The translations under genes were made by a program, and so were the position numbers. Under the pieces are notes generated by a model. It searched no databases. It saw only the letters and a program-made list of their open reading frames with translations, and had not been told where the DNA came from. A stretch of 64,000 nucleotides of DNA from Streptomyces sp. Mut1 (GTDB lineage: Bacteria > Actinomycetota > Actinomycetes > Streptomycetales > Streptomycetaceae), in NCBI RefSeq assembly GCF_030719295.1, contig NZ_CP120997.1, forward strand, positions 2,666,001 through 2,730,000. The letters are read 5' to 3'. The first letter of the stretch is position 1. Each line of letters begins with the position of its first letter. Shown here in pieces: positions 49,916 to 59,208 of the stretch.

Positions 49916-52326
49916 GCGACGAGCCACAGCAGCAGAACGGGGACTCCAACCCCGGGGGCTGGGCCCCCAGGGACCTGCCGGCCGACGCTGCCGCCCCCGG
50001 CTCCGCCCCCGAAGGCCGGGGCGCACCGGCCGGAACCGGCGGGAAGAAGCCCCCGAAGGCCAAGCGCCCCAAGCGCACCGGCTGGCGGCGGCTCGTCCCC
50101 ACCTGGCGGATGGTCCTCGGCGGCGCCCTGCTCATCGCCCTGATCCTGGTCGGCGGCTTCATCGCCGGCTACCAGCTCGTGGACATCCCCGCCGCCAACG
50201 CCAGCGCGACCGCCCAGTCCAACGTCTACCTCTACAAGGACGGCAGCGTCATCGCCCGCGACGGCGACGTCAACCGGGAGAACATCAAGCTCGCCCAGGT
50301 CCCCCGCACCGTCCAGCACGCGGTCCTCGCCGCCGAGGACCGCGACTTCTACTCCGAACGCGCCGTCGACATCAAGGCGATGTTCCGGGCCGGCTGGAAC
50401 ACCGTCACCGGCAAGGGCAAGCAGGGCGGATCGACCATCACCCAGCAGTACGTCAAGAACTACTACCTGGGCCAGGAACAGACCGTCGTCCGCAAGATCA
50501 AGGAATTCTTCATCGCGATCAAGCTCAACCGCGAACAGTCCAAGGACCAGATCTTCGAGGGCTACCTCAACACCAGCTACTTCGGCCGCAACGCCTACGG
50601 CATCCAGGCCGCGGCCCAGGCGTACTACAGCAAGGACGTCGGCGACGTCACCACCGCCGAAGGCGCCTACCTCGCCTCCCTGCTCAACGCCCCCAGCGCC
50701 TACGACGTCGTCACCCACCCCGAGAACAAGGCCGCGGCCGTCGCCCGCTGGAACTACGTGCTCGACGGCATGGTCAAGGAGGACTGGCTCGGCGCCGGCG
50801 AACGCGCCGGCCTGACCTTCCCCACCCCCGGCGCCGTCAAGCCCGCCAACAGCCTCTCCGGCCAGCGCGGCTACATCGTCCAAGCCGTCGAGGACTACCT
50901 CGTCGACCGCGACATCCTGGACGAGAAGACCCTCGCCACCCGCGGCTACCGCATCACCACCACACTGGAGAAGAAGAACCAGGACGCCCTGGTCAAGGCC
51001 GTGGACGACAAGGTGATGTCCCGCACCGACCAGGACCGCGACGCCGACCGCAACGTCCGCGTCGGCGGCGCGTCCGTCGACCCCGCCAACGGCCATGTCG
51101 TCGCCCTCTACGGCGGCATCGACTACACCCGGCAGTACGTCAACAACGCGACCCGCCGCGACTACCAGGTCGGCTCCACCTTCAAGCCGTTCGTCTTCAC
51201 CTCCGCCGTCGCCAACGACTCCACCACCCGCGACGGCCGCCGCATCACCCCCGAGACCATCTTCGACGGCACCAACAAGCGCATGGTCCAGGGCCCCGAC
51301 GGCCCCACCGGCTACGACCCGGCCAACGAGGACGACGTCGACTACGGCCCCATCACCGTCCGCACCGCCACCGACAAGTCCGTCAACGCCGTCTACGCCC
51401 AGATGGCCGAGGACGTCGGCCCCGAGAAGGTCAAGCAGACCGCCATCGCACTCGGCATCCCCAAGGACACCCCCGACCTCACCGCCTCCCCCTCCATCGC
51501 CCTCGGCCCCGCCACCGCCAGCGTCCTGGACATGACCGACGCCTACGCCACCCTCGCCAACCACGGCAAACACGGCGACCACGTCCTCGTCACCAAGATC
51601 ACCAAGAACGGCGAGAGCGTCACACTCCCCGGCCGCACGGTGAAACAGGCCGTCAGCCGCGAGGCCGCCGACACCACCACCTCGATCCTCCGCAGCGTCG
51701 TGGACGGCGGCACCGGCACCGCCGCCCAGGCCGCCGGCCGCCCCGCCGCCGGCAAGACCGGCACCGCCGAGGAGGACAAGGCCGCCTGGTTCGCCGGCTA
51801 CACCCCCGACCTGGCCACCGTCATCGCCGTCATGGGCCAGAACCCGGAGACCGGCGCGCAGAAACCCCTCTACGGCGCACTCGGGCTCCCCCGCGTCAAC
51901 GGCGGCGGCGCCCCCGCCGAGACCTGGGCCCAGTACACCGGAGCCGCCCTGCGCTCCACCCCCGCCAAGGACTTCGACCTCGACCTGGAGAGCGGCACGG
52001 ACGACACCGCGCTGCCCACCGCGGAGGACACCGCCCCCGGCGAGACCGGCCGACGCCCCTCCGACTCCCCCACCCGCTCCCCGTCCACCACCCGGCCGAG
52101 CACCCCGTCCACCCCGCAGACCACCCCCGGCACCACCGACACCCCCGCCGGAGGCACCGGCAACGGCGGCACGACGGACGGCGGTACGGAAACCGGCGGC
52201 GCGGACGGGGGCGGCAACGGCGGCGGAGACACCGGCGGGAACGACGACGGGGGCGGCGGCAACGGCGAGACCGGCGGCTTCCTCGAAGGCCCCCAGGGCA
52301 CGAGGGCCCCCACCGGCCGCCCCTGA
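49912..52326 (+). CDS. Bifunctional penicillin-binding protein (class A)
   Basis: This 804-aa protein has a disordered cytoplasmic N-terminus, one membrane helix (~63-85, MVLGGALLIALILVGGFIAG) and a GT51 transglycosylase domain (AEDRDFYSERAVD, GGSTITQQYVKNYY). The transpeptidase domain has SxxK in GSTFKPFVF (~424), SVN (~489) and KTGT (~616). A long Thr/Pro/Gly-rich C-terminal tail (~690-804) follows. It polymerises and cross-links peptidoglycan at the membrane. A short ORF overlaps its start. Confidence 0.93.
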   Translation: MSDEPQQQNGDSNPGGWAPRDLPADAAAPGSAPEGRGAPAGTGGKKPPKAKRPKRTGWRRLVPTWRMVLGGALLIALILVGGFIAGYQLVDIPAANASATAQSNVYLYKDGSVIARDGDVNRENIKLAQVPRTVQHAVLAAEDRDFYSERAVDIKAMFRAGWNTVTGKGKQGGSTITQQYVKNYYLGQEQTVVRKIKEFFIAIKLNREQSKDQIFEGYLNTSYFGRNAYGIQAAAQAYYSKDVGDVTTAEGAYLASLLNAPSAYDVVTHPENKAAAVARWNYVLDGMVKEDWLGAGERAGLTFPTPGAVKPANSLSGQRGYIVQAVEDYLVDRDILDEKTLATRGYRITTTLEKKNQDALVKAVDDKVMSRTDQDRDADRNVRVGGASVDPANGHVVALYGGIDYTRQYVNNATRRDYQVGSTFKPFVFTSAVANDSTTRDGRRITPETIFDGTNKRMVQGPDGPTGYDPANEDDVDYGPITVRTATDKSVNAVYAQMAEDVGPEKVKQTAIALGIPKDTPDLTASPSIALGPATASVLDMTDAYATLANHGKHGDHVLVTKITKNGESVTLPGRTVKQAVSREAADTTTSILRSVVDGGTGTAAQAAGRPAAGKTGTAEEDKAAWFAGYTPDLATVIAVMGQNPETGAQKPLYGALGLPRVNGGGAPAETWAQYTGAALRSTPAKDFDLDLESGTDDTALPTAEDTAPGETGRRPSDSPTRSPSTTRPSTPSTPQTTPGTTDTPAGGTGNGGTTDGGTETGGADGGGNGGGDTGGNDDGGGGNGETGGFLEGPQGTRAPTGRP

Positions 52327-52337
52327 TCGCCAGGGCG

Positions 52338-52658
52338 TCAGTGCCCCGACGTGGCCTTCAGCCCCACCACGGCCACCAGCAGCAGACAGACGAAGAAGAT
52401 CCGGGCCGCCGTCACCGGCTCGTGCAGCACCACCATCCCCAGCACCGCCGCACCCGCCGCACCGATCCCGACCCACACCCCGTACGCCGTACCGATCGGC
52501 AGAGTCCGCGCCGCATGCGACAGCAACAGCATGCTCGCCACGATCCCCAGGCCGGTGAACACACTCGGCCACAACCGGGTGAACCCCTCCGTGTACTTCA
52601 TCCCGATCGACCAGCCCACTTCCAGCAGACCGGCGACGACCAGCAGAACCCACGCCAC
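52338..52658 (-). CDS. gdx: SMR-family guanidinium exporter Gdx
   Basis: This 106-aa protein starts at GTG 52658, with GGAGG seven bases upstream. Four predicted helices include LLEVGWSIGMKYTEGFTRLW with the essential membrane Glu, and LPIGTAYGVWVGIGAAGAAV. This pattern matches the Gdx (SugE) subtype of small multidrug resistance proteins. Gdx exports guanidinium in exchange for protons and works as a dual-topology dimer. The guanidine-III riboswitch at 52701-52741 supports this subtype strongly. Confidence 0.93.
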   Translation of the reverse strand: MAWVLLVVAGLLEVGWSIGMKYTEGFTRLWPSVFTGLGIVASMLLLSHAARTLPIGTAYGVWVGIGAAGAAVLGMVVLHEPVTAARIFFVCLLLVAVVGLKATSGH

Positions 52659-52700
52659 GACAGCACCTCCGACGAGACAGAACACGCGAACAACACGGGT

Positions 52701-52741
52701 GCGTCGTCTTTGCGAAACCCGGTACGGCGCGTCTCGTCGGG
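52701..52741 (-). ncRNA. Guanidine-III riboswitch
   Basis: On the minus strand the 41-nt segment begins CCCGACGAG, continues CGCGCCGTACCGGG and ends AAAGACGACGC. It has the length and conserved blocks of the guanidine-III (mini-ykkC-III) pseudoknot aptamer. Its 5' bases CCGACGAGAC are exactly complementary to GTCTCGTCGG just before and into the Gdx ribosome site (plus strand 52669-52678 versus 52731-52740). Folding of the aptamer with guanidine would free the ribosome site and turn translation on. Confidence 0.88.
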
Positions 52742-52770
52742 TACGTCCACCGTAGCAAAAAACAGGCAAA

Positions 52771-52797
52771 GGGCCCGGTGACAACGGTCACCGGACC
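52771..52797 (-). terminator. Intrinsic terminator after the GroES-like gene
   Basis: GGGCCCGGTGAC pairs with GTCACCGGACCC (one mismatch) around a 3-4 nt loop. On the minus strand it is followed by a T-rich stretch ending TTTTTT (plus-strand A-run near 52757-52762), a good rho-independent signal. Confidence 0.85.
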
Positions 52798-52810
52798 CTC
52801 AGAGCCTCTC

Positions 52811-52858
52811 CGCGCGGACCGACGCGGACCGGCGCGGACCGGCGCGGACCGGCGCGGG
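52811..52858. repeat. 10-bp tandem repeat
   Basis: GCGCGGACCG-type units repeat about five times in register immediately beyond the stop codon of the GroES-like gene and before its terminator. No ORF is involved. Confidence 0.85.
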
Positions 52859-53197
52859 CTACAGATACAACCCGGTCGAATCCTCCGAACCCTCGAACCG
52901 GTCCGCGGCCACCGCGTGCAGATCGCGCTCACGCATCAGCACGTACGCCACGCCCCGCACCTCGACCTCCGCCCGGTCCTCCGGGTCGAACAACACCCGG
53001 TCACCCGGCTCGACCGTCCGCACGTTCTGCCCCACCGCGACCACCACGGCCCACCCCAGCCGGCGGCCCACCGCGGCCGTCGCGGGAATCAGAATGCCGC
53101 CGCCCGAACGCCGCTCGCCCTCGGGCGACTCGGACCGGACCAGCACACGATCGTGCAGCATCCGGATGGGCAGCTTGTCGTCGGTGTTCTCGCTCAC
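52859..53197 (-). CDS. GroES-family co-chaperone-like protein
   Basis: This ~112-aa protein starts at GTG. LPIRMLHDRVLVRSESPEGE and GGGILIPATAAVG match the GroES fold, including the mobile-loop region. GDRVLFDPEDRAEVEVRGVA and YVLMRERDLHAV complete the barrel. It stands alone without groEL, as do the second GroES-like genes of many streptomycetes. Whether it works with a chaperonin is unknown. Confidence 0.85.
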   Translation of the reverse strand: MSENTDDKLPIRMLHDRVLVRSESPEGERRSGGGILIPATAAVGRRLGWAVVVAVGQNVRTVEPGDRVLFDPEDRAEVEVRGVAYVLMRERDLHAVAADRFEGSEDSTGLYL

Positions 53198-53290
53198 GCC
53201 CCGCAACCTACCGGGCCACCGCCCGGCCGTGCGCGCGAGGGGCCCGTCCGGCAGGCCCGCGAAGATCCGCCGAACGGGCCCGACGGCCCC

Positions 53291-53611
53291 TCAACGCCTG
53301 CCGCGCCGCCCGGAAGCCACGACCAGGCCCACCACACCGACCGCCAGCAGCGCCACCGGAATGACCCGCTCCAGCCGGGGCGAGCCCTCCACCGTGACGA
53401 ACTGCGCCTTCACATCCGACACCGCCCGGTTCACCGCGACGTACGCGCGCCCGGCCGTCCGGTCCACGGTCCCGGCCACCTTCGCCTTCGCGTCACCGAT
53501 GATCGTCTTCGGGTGCACCCGCACCCCGATCTCATCGAGTACCACCGCAAGCTGCTCACGCCTGCTGATGATGTCCGCCTCGATCTGCGCAGGGGTCCTG
53601 GCATCCGACAC
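53291..53611 (-). CDS. DUF3618 protein
   Basis: This 106-aa protein begins MSDARTPAQIEADIISRREQ, the DUF3618 hallmark. The first half is a predicted amphipathic helix, and one membrane helix follows near the C-terminus (VIPVALLAVGVVGLVVAS). Function is unknown. It is divergent from bcp. Confidence 0.88.
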   Translation of the reverse strand: MSDARTPAQIEADIISRREQLAVVLDEIGVRVHPKTIIGDAKAKVAGTVDRTAGRAYVAVNRAVSDVKAQFVTVEGSPRLERVIPVALLAVGVVGLVVASGRRGRR

Positions 53612-53739
53612 CGCGCCGCCTCCGTGGTCCTCGTCCGGTAAACCTTCATCGACAGTCTGTCAGTTCCACCGCCCCCGCACCCGGCGGCACCCCCTACTAC
53701 CCTCGGTCCCGTACACCCCACGTACCAACGAGGAGAACC

Positions 53740-54207
53740 ATGAGCGAGCGCCTCAAGCCCGGCGACACCGCCCCCGCCTTCACCCTCCCCGACGCCGACG
53801 GCAACGACGTCTCGCTCGCGGACCACAAGGGCCGCAAGGTCATCGTCTACTTCTACCCCGCGGCACTTACCCCCGGTTGCACCAAGCAGGCCTGCGACTT
53901 CACCGACAACCTCGGCCTCCTCACCGACGCCGGCTACGACGTCATCGGCGTCTCCCCCGACAAGCCGGAGAAGCTCGCCAAGTTCCGCGAGAAGGAAAAC
54001 CTCAAGGTCACCCTGGTGGGCGACCCCGCCAAGGAGACGCTGGAGGCGTACGGCGCCTTCGGCGAGAAGAAGCTCTACGGCAAAACGGTGACGGGCGTCA
54101 TCCGCTCCACCGTCGTCGTCGACGAGGACGGCAAGGTCGAACACGCCTTCTACAACGTGAAGGCCACCGGCCACGTCGCCAAGATCATCAAGGACCTCAA
54201 GATCTGA
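53740..54207 (+). CDS. bcp: Thioredoxin-dependent thiol peroxidase (Bcp)
   Basis: This 155-aa peroxiredoxin has FYPAALTPGCTKQACDF, giving the peroxidatic Cys and the resolving Cys five residues later, as in BCP/PrxQ. VIGVSPDKPEKLAKF and IRSTVVVDEDGKVEHAF are also typical. It reduces hydroperoxides using thioredoxin. It is a single gene with a GAGGAG ribosome site. Confidence 0.93.
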   Translation: MSERLKPGDTAPAFTLPDADGNDVSLADHKGRKVIVYFYPAALTPGCTKQACDFTDNLGLLTDAGYDVIGVSPDKPEKLAKFREKENLKVTLVGDPAKETLEAYGAFGEKKLYGKTVTGVIRSTVVVDEDGKVEHAFYNVKATGHVAKIIKDLKI

Positions 54208-54379
54208 GACCCGCCCGTTCCCCCGGAGCGGCCCCGAGCGGTCCGGCACCAGCCGAACCGTTGGGCCGAACGGCCGAAATCGTGTGATGGACATCCCAAT
54301 CCTTCGCCGAATCGGTTTGCGACCGCCATGTCCGCGCAGAAGCCTTTCCTGAAACACTCGCCGAGGAAAGGAACCGGCC

Positions 54380-55876
54380 ATGGCGGCCTCCGACCCCCAC
54401 CAGTCGGCCGACCCCGAAGCGGTCAAACGCCACCCCGCCCTGTTCCGTGCCATCCGAAAGCGCCAGAACCCCAAGCTGCGCCGCACGGACATCACCATCA
54501 CGGACGACCAGGCGGTCAAGCGCGCGGTCAAGGCGGCTTCACTCGGTAATGCCATGGAGTGGTTCGACTTCGGCATCTACTCCTACCTCGCCGCCACCCT
54601 GGGCCATGTCTTCTTCCCGTCCGGGAACGACACCACCCAGCTCCTCTCCTCCTTCGCCACCTTCGCGGTCGCCTTCCTCGTGCGCCCCCTCGGCGGCATG
54701 TTCTTCGGGCCCATGGGCGACAAGATCGGCCGCAAGAAGGTCCTCGCCCTCACCATGATCATGATGGCGATCGGCACGTTCGCGATCGGCCTCATCCCCT
54801 CGCACCAGACGATCGGCATCTGGGCGGCCGTCCTGCTGATCTTCTTCCGCATGCTCCAGGGCTTCTCGACGGGCGGCGAGTACGGCGGGGCCTCGACCTT
54901 CATCGCCGAATACGCCCCCGACAAGCGGCGCGGCTTCTTCGGCAGCTTCCTCGAATTCGGCACCCTCGCCGGCTACGTGGGCGCCGCCGGCCTGGTCACG
55001 CTGCTCTACGCGCTGCTCAGCGACGCCCAGATGGAGTCCTGGGGCTGGCGCGTCCCCTTCCTCGTCGCGGGCCCCCTCGGCCTCGTCGGCCTCTACCTGC
55101 GACTGCGCCTGGACGAGACCCCGGCCTTCCAGAAGCTGGAGGGCGGCACCGCGCACGCCACGGAGGCGGCGGACAGCGTCGAGACGACGGCCAAGGGCGA
55201 CCTCGCCAAGATCTTCCGCGACTACTGGCCGACGCTGATCCTCTGCATCTGCCTGGTCGGCGCGTACAACATCACCGACTACATGCTGCTGTCGTACATG
55301 CCGACGTACCTCTCCGACGAGCTCGGCTACAGCGAGACCCACGGTCTGCTCATCCTGCTCGGCGTGATGGTCTTCCTGATGCTGATCATCAACCAGATCG
55401 GCAAGCTCTCCGACCGCTTCGGCCGCAAACCCCTGCTGATGACCGGCATGCTGGGCTTCCTGATCTTCTCCCTCCCGGCCTTCCTCCTGATCCGCCAGGG
55501 CAGCATCCCGGCCATCATCATCGGCATGCTCATGCTGGGCCTCTCCCTGGTCTGCATGCTCGGCACGATGTCCGCCGCCCTCCCGGCCCTGTTCCCCACG
55601 AACGTCCGCTACGGCTCCCTCTCGGTCGGCTACAACCTCTCCGCGTCGCTGTTCGGCGGTACGACCCCGCTGGTGATCACGGCCCTGATCAGCCTCTCGG
55701 GCAGCAACCTGATGCCGGCGTACTACGCGATGGCCGCGGCCCTGGTCGGCGTGATCGCGGTGGCCTGCATGAAGGAAACCGCCAACAAGCCCCTGGCGGG
55801 CTCCCCGCCGTCGGTGGAAACGACAGAAGAAGCGGAAGAACTGGTCGCCTCCCAGACCCCGGACCCGAAGTTCTGA
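54380..55876 (+). CDS. ProP-like MFS transporter (metabolite:H+ symporter family)
   Basis: This 498-aa protein has 12 predicted helices after a ~50-residue polar N-terminus. NAMEWFDFGIYSYLAATLGH is the MHS-family helix 1. GPMGDKIGRKKVLALTMIMM is motif A, and RMLQGFSTGGEYGGASTFIA is the MHS signature. The closest known type is ProP, an osmoprotectant importer, though substrate assignment is uncertain. ATG 54380 follows GGAAAGGA. Confidence 0.88.
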   Translation: MAASDPHQSADPEAVKRHPALFRAIRKRQNPKLRRTDITITDDQAVKRAVKAASLGNAMEWFDFGIYSYLAATLGHVFFPSGNDTTQLLSSFATFAVAFLVRPLGGMFFGPMGDKIGRKKVLALTMIMMAIGTFAIGLIPSHQTIGIWAAVLLIFFRMLQGFSTGGEYGGASTFIAEYAPDKRRGFFGSFLEFGTLAGYVGAAGLVTLLYALLSDAQMESWGWRVPFLVAGPLGLVGLYLRLRLDETPAFQKLEGGTAHATEAADSVETTAKGDLAKIFRDYWPTLILCICLVGAYNITDYMLLSYMPTYLSDELGYSETHGLLILLGVMVFLMLIINQIGKLSDRFGRKPLLMTGMLGFLIFSLPAFLLIRQGSIPAIIIGMLMLGLSLVCMLGTMSAALPALFPTNVRYGSLSVGYNLSASLFGGTTPLVITALISLSGSNLMPAYYAMAAALVGVIAVACMKETANKPLAGSPPSVETTEEAEELVASQTPDPKF

Positions 55877-55944
55877 CCCTGCCCGCCCCACCTGCGGCCC
55901 GCACGGCTTCCCCTCGAAGCGGTACGGGCCGTTCCGCATTTTGT

Positions 55945-55975
55945 CGGATATCGGACGTGACCCTCCGATATTCGG
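55945..55975. promoter_or_regulatory. Imperfect inverted repeat upstream of the HNH gene
   Basis: CGGATATCGGA and TCCGATATTCGG form a dyad with an 8-nt gap in the 214-bp region between the MFS and HNH genes. The segment is AT-richer than its surroundings and lies about 115 bp before the HNH start. It could be an operator; no regulator is assigned. Confidence 0.4.
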
Positions 55976-56090
55976 TTCGTTACTCCGTACGAGGCCGCGA
56001 ACGGGTGGCCGGATACGGAGGGGAACGTGAAGGTCCGGTGCACATGCGAAGTGCCGAACGGCAGAGGCGGCGTCTCAACGAGGCAGCGAC

Positions 56091-57092
56091 ATGTCTGACG
56101 CGTACGAACGGCAACGGCTCGCCGAGGCTGTCGCAGAGGCGACGAACTGGACAGACCTCATGCGTCGGCTCGGGCTCAAGAAGAGCGGCGGCCAGCGGCG
56201 CGTGCTCCAGGAGAAGGTAGCCGGACACAAGCTGGACACAGCCCACTTCACGAAGCGCAGCCCATGGCGAAAGTACCCGGACTCGGCGATCGCTGAGGCT
56301 GTCGCATCGTCCTCGTCACTGCGTGAGGTCGTGGTCAAACTCGGCGCACCACCGGCGACCGGCGCACTGTCTCACATAAGCCGCCGCATCAAAGCGGCGG
56401 GAATCGATGTCAGCCACTTCCCCGGGATGAATCGCCCACATCTGGATCTGATCTTCACCACGGAGGAACTACAGGTCGCGGCGCTGACTGCCGACAGCGT
56501 GCGCGGAGCGGCCAGAATCCTGGGAATGGGCGACGACAGCCAGTCGCGCTCGGCCCTGGCCGCCCTGCTCCGCAGGAGAGGCATCAACACCTCCCACTTC
56601 CGTAACGCACGTCTCGCCATTCCGGAGGCCGCACTGAGAAGCGCCCTCCCGCAAGCCACGAGCTACGCGGACGTCATGCGCGCGCTCCGTCTTGAGGTCA
56701 ACGACACGAATCACCGCCGCGTACGACGCATGGTTCTTCGACTGGAGCTCGACACGAGCCACTTCAAGCGCCGCGCCTGGGCAGTGCCACAAGCGCGTAA
56801 GCCCAGGGCTATCGCGCCGACGACCTTGGTTATCAGACCGCCGGGGTCGGGACGCACGAACCGGGAAAGGCTTCACCGCGCTCTGCAGGAGATCGGCGTC
56901 GCCTACCGGTGCGCGTCCTGCGGCAACAGAGGGAAGTGGCTGAGGCAGTCCTTCACGCTTCAGATCGACCACATCAACGGTAACTGGCTCGACAACCGGG
57001 CCGAGAACCTTCGCTATCTGTGCCCCAACTGCCATGCGCTCACCGAGACATGGTGTCGCAACCGACGCGCCAAAGAGACGAGCACGCCCTAA
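56091..57092 (+). CDS. HNH endonuclease with repeated helical modules
   Basis: This 333-aa protein has four N-terminal modules of about 60 residues, each ending in a similar phrase: LDTAHF, IDVSHF, INTSHF and LDTSHF. Each starts with a helix-turn-helix-like stretch (LAEAVAEATNWTDLMRRLGL; ALRSALPQATSYADVMRALR). The C-terminal HNH domain (~270-330) has CASCGNRGKW, LQIDHINGNWLDNRAENLRY and LCPNCH, giving the His/Asn catalytic set and a zinc ribbon. It is probably a DNA-binding nuclease of mobile or defence origin. It lies just before a tRNA gene and has fewer G/C-ending codons than its neighbours. Confidence 0.85.
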   Translation: MSDAYERQRLAEAVAEATNWTDLMRRLGLKKSGGQRRVLQEKVAGHKLDTAHFTKRSPWRKYPDSAIAEAVASSSSLREVVVKLGAPPATGALSHISRRIKAAGIDVSHFPGMNRPHLDLIFTTEELQVAALTADSVRGAARILGMGDDSQSRSALAALLRRRGINTSHFRNARLAIPEAALRSALPQATSYADVMRALRLEVNDTNHRRVRRMVLRLELDTSHFKRRAWAVPQARKPRAIAPTTLVIRPPGSGRTNRERLHRALQEIGVAYRCASCGNRGKWLRQSFTLQIDHINGNWLDNRAENLRYLCPNCHALTETWCRNRRAKETSTP

Positions 57093-57135
57093 ACCCTCGG
57101 GCCGACGGCGCCTCCCCTTGTAGACTGCCGGGGAG

Positions 57136-57219
57136 GCGCGAGTGCTGGAATTGGTGAGACAGGCTGGTTTTAGGTACCAGTGCCCTAGCGGCGTGAGGGT
57201 TCGAGTCCCTCCTCGCGCA
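57136..57219 (+). tRNA. tRNA-Leu (UAG anticodon)
   Basis: The acceptor strand GCGCGAG (57136-57142) pairs with CTCGCGC (57212-57218), with discriminator A at 57219. The anticodon stem CTGGT/ACCAG encloses loop TTTAGGT with anticodon TAG at 57171-57173. A long variable arm and a T-arm GGGTTCGAGTCCC follow, as expected for a class II leucine tRNA. CCA is not fully encoded. It reads CUA and related CUN codons. Confidence 0.95.
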
Positions 57220-57227
57220 CCCCATCG

Positions 57228-57264
57228 GCAGGCCCGACTCGCAACAGCGACGAGTCGGGCCTGC
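57228..57264. terminator. Hairpin between tRNA-Leu and rdgB
   Basis: GCAGGCCCGACTCG and CGAGTCGGGCCTGC form a perfect 14-bp stem with a 9-nt loop. It can end the tRNA transcript on the plus strand and the rdgB transcript on the minus strand. Confidence 0.85.
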
Positions 57265-57281
57265 TGCGTTCGCAAAGGGCG

Positions 57282-57884
57282 TCAGCCCACCAGTTCCCGC
57301 ACCACCGGCACCAGTGCCCGGAACGCCTTGCCGCGGTGGCTGATCGCGTTCTTTTCGGTCGGGGTCAGTTCGGCGCAGGTGCGGGTTTCGCCGTCGGGCT
57401 GGAGGATCGGGTCGTAGCCGAAGCCGTAGCCGCCGGCGGGGGTGTGGCGCAGGGTGCCGGTGAGGCGGCCCTCGACCACGCGTTCCGTGCCGTCGGGCAG
57501 GGCGAGGGCGGCCGCGCAGGCGAAGTGCGCGGCGCGGTGGGGGGCGTCGATGTCGGAGAGCTGGGCCAGGAGCAGGTCCAGGTTGGCGCGGTCGTTGCCG
57601 TGGGTGCCGGACCAGCGGGCCGAGAAGATGCCGGGGGCGCCGCCGAGGACGTCCACGCAGAGGCCGGAGTCGTCGGCGATGGCGGGGTGGCCGGTGGCCT
57701 GCGCGAGGGCGTGGGCCTTGAGGAGGGCGTTCTCGGCGAAGGTGACGCCGGTCTCCTTGACGTCGGGGATCTCCGGGTACGCGCCGGCGCCGACGAGTTC
57801 GTGGGTGAGGCCCGCGTCGGCGAGGATCGCGTGGAGTTCGGTGATCTTGCCGGCGTTGCGGGTGGCGAGGATGAGACGGGTCAT
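57282..57884 (-). CDS. rdgB: RdgB/HAM1 non-canonical purine NTP pyrophosphatase
   Basis: This 200-aa protein begins TRLILATRNAGKITELHAIL, the substrate-binding SxNxxK-type motif of the HAM1 family. FAENALLKAHALA and ADDSGLCVDVLGGAPGIFSA supply metal and active-site residues. It removes ITP, dITP and XTP from the nucleotide pool. It is the distal gene of a minus-strand group with a lipoprotein and rph, a common actinobacterial order. Confidence 0.94.
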   Translation of the reverse strand: MTRLILATRNAGKITELHAILADAGLTHELVGAGAYPEIPDVKETGVTFAENALLKAHALAQATGHPAIADDSGLCVDVLGGAPGIFSARWSGTHGNDRANLDLLLAQLSDIDAPHRAAHFACAAALALPDGTERVVEGRLTGTLRHTPAGGYGFGYDPILQPDGETRTCAELTPTEKNAISHRGKAFRALVPVVRELVG

Positions 57885-57916
57885 GGGTCGATTATCGCCG
57901 TGTCCGTCCCGGTCGC

Positions 57917-58309
57917 TCACGGGGTGCAGACCTTGCCTATCTCCTTGGCGGCGTCGGTGACCGGGGTGATGTCGGGCGTGGCGTCACCCTTGTCGATGGA
58001 GTCGCGGACGTTGGTGACGCCGGACCGGAGATCGTCGACGGCCTTGCTGAGGTCGGCGTTGTCCGTCTTGTCGCCGAGGTTGCCCAGTTCCTTCTGGATC
58101 TCGTCCAGGGCCTCGGACGCCTGGGTGGGGTCGCTGGAGGCGTTGGCGACGGCCCGTTGGAGGTTGTCGACGCTGGTGGCGATGGCGTCGGCGGTGCGGA
58201 CGCAGTCGAGTGTCTTGTCGAGGGCGCCGCAGCCCGCCGCCGCGGTGACGGTGAGGAGCGCGGCGGTGACGGCCAGTGCGGTGCGGTGGTGCCGGTGGCG
58301 CGCGGCCAT
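57917..58309 (-). CDS. Small lipoprotein
   Basis: This 130-aa protein has a basic N-terminus and a hydrophobic signal (ALAVTAALLTVTAAAGC) with lipobox Ala-Ala-Gly-Cys at ~Cys27. The mature part is an acidic predicted helical domain (VRTADAIATSVDNLQRAVAN, ASEALDEIQKELGNLGDKTD) with two further Cys. Family is unknown. It sits between rph and rdgB on the same strand. Confidence 0.8.
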   Translation of the reverse strand: MAARHRHHRTALAVTAALLTVTAAAGCGALDKTLDCVRTADAIATSVDNLQRAVANASSDPTQASEALDEIQKELGNLGDKTDNADLSKAVDDLRSGVTNVRDSIDKGDATPDITPVTDAAKEIGKVCTP

Positions 58310-58332
58310 GGTGTGGTCCCTCCCCGGGTGCG

Positions 58333-58380
58333 GATACGCGGACGGGCGCACGGTTCGACCCGTGCGCCCGTATGCGTATC
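58333..58380. terminator. Long hairpin downstream of rph
   Basis: The outer arms GATACGC/GCGTATC and inner arms ACGGGCGCACGG/CCGTGCGCCCGT are joined by 2-nt internal loops and close with a 6-nt loop. It lies 41 bp beyond the rph stop and just upstream of the lipoprotein start. Confidence 0.8.
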
Positions 58381-58420
58381 GACGCCGTGGGAGAGGGAGT
58401 TGGTTGCTCCGGGGCCGGTC

Positions 58421-59158
<738 letters not shown>

Positions 59159-59208
59159 GGCGTCGAGCCTAGCGGGTGCGGGGAGGCGTGAATCCCGGCG
59201 CGGGGGCG

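Noticed and set aside
49852..52932. 1026-aa minus-strand ORF opposite the PBP gene
   Set aside because: It is a shadow of the PBP coding frame, Gly/Val-rich with no family motifs. It also runs across the gdx gene and its riboswitch.
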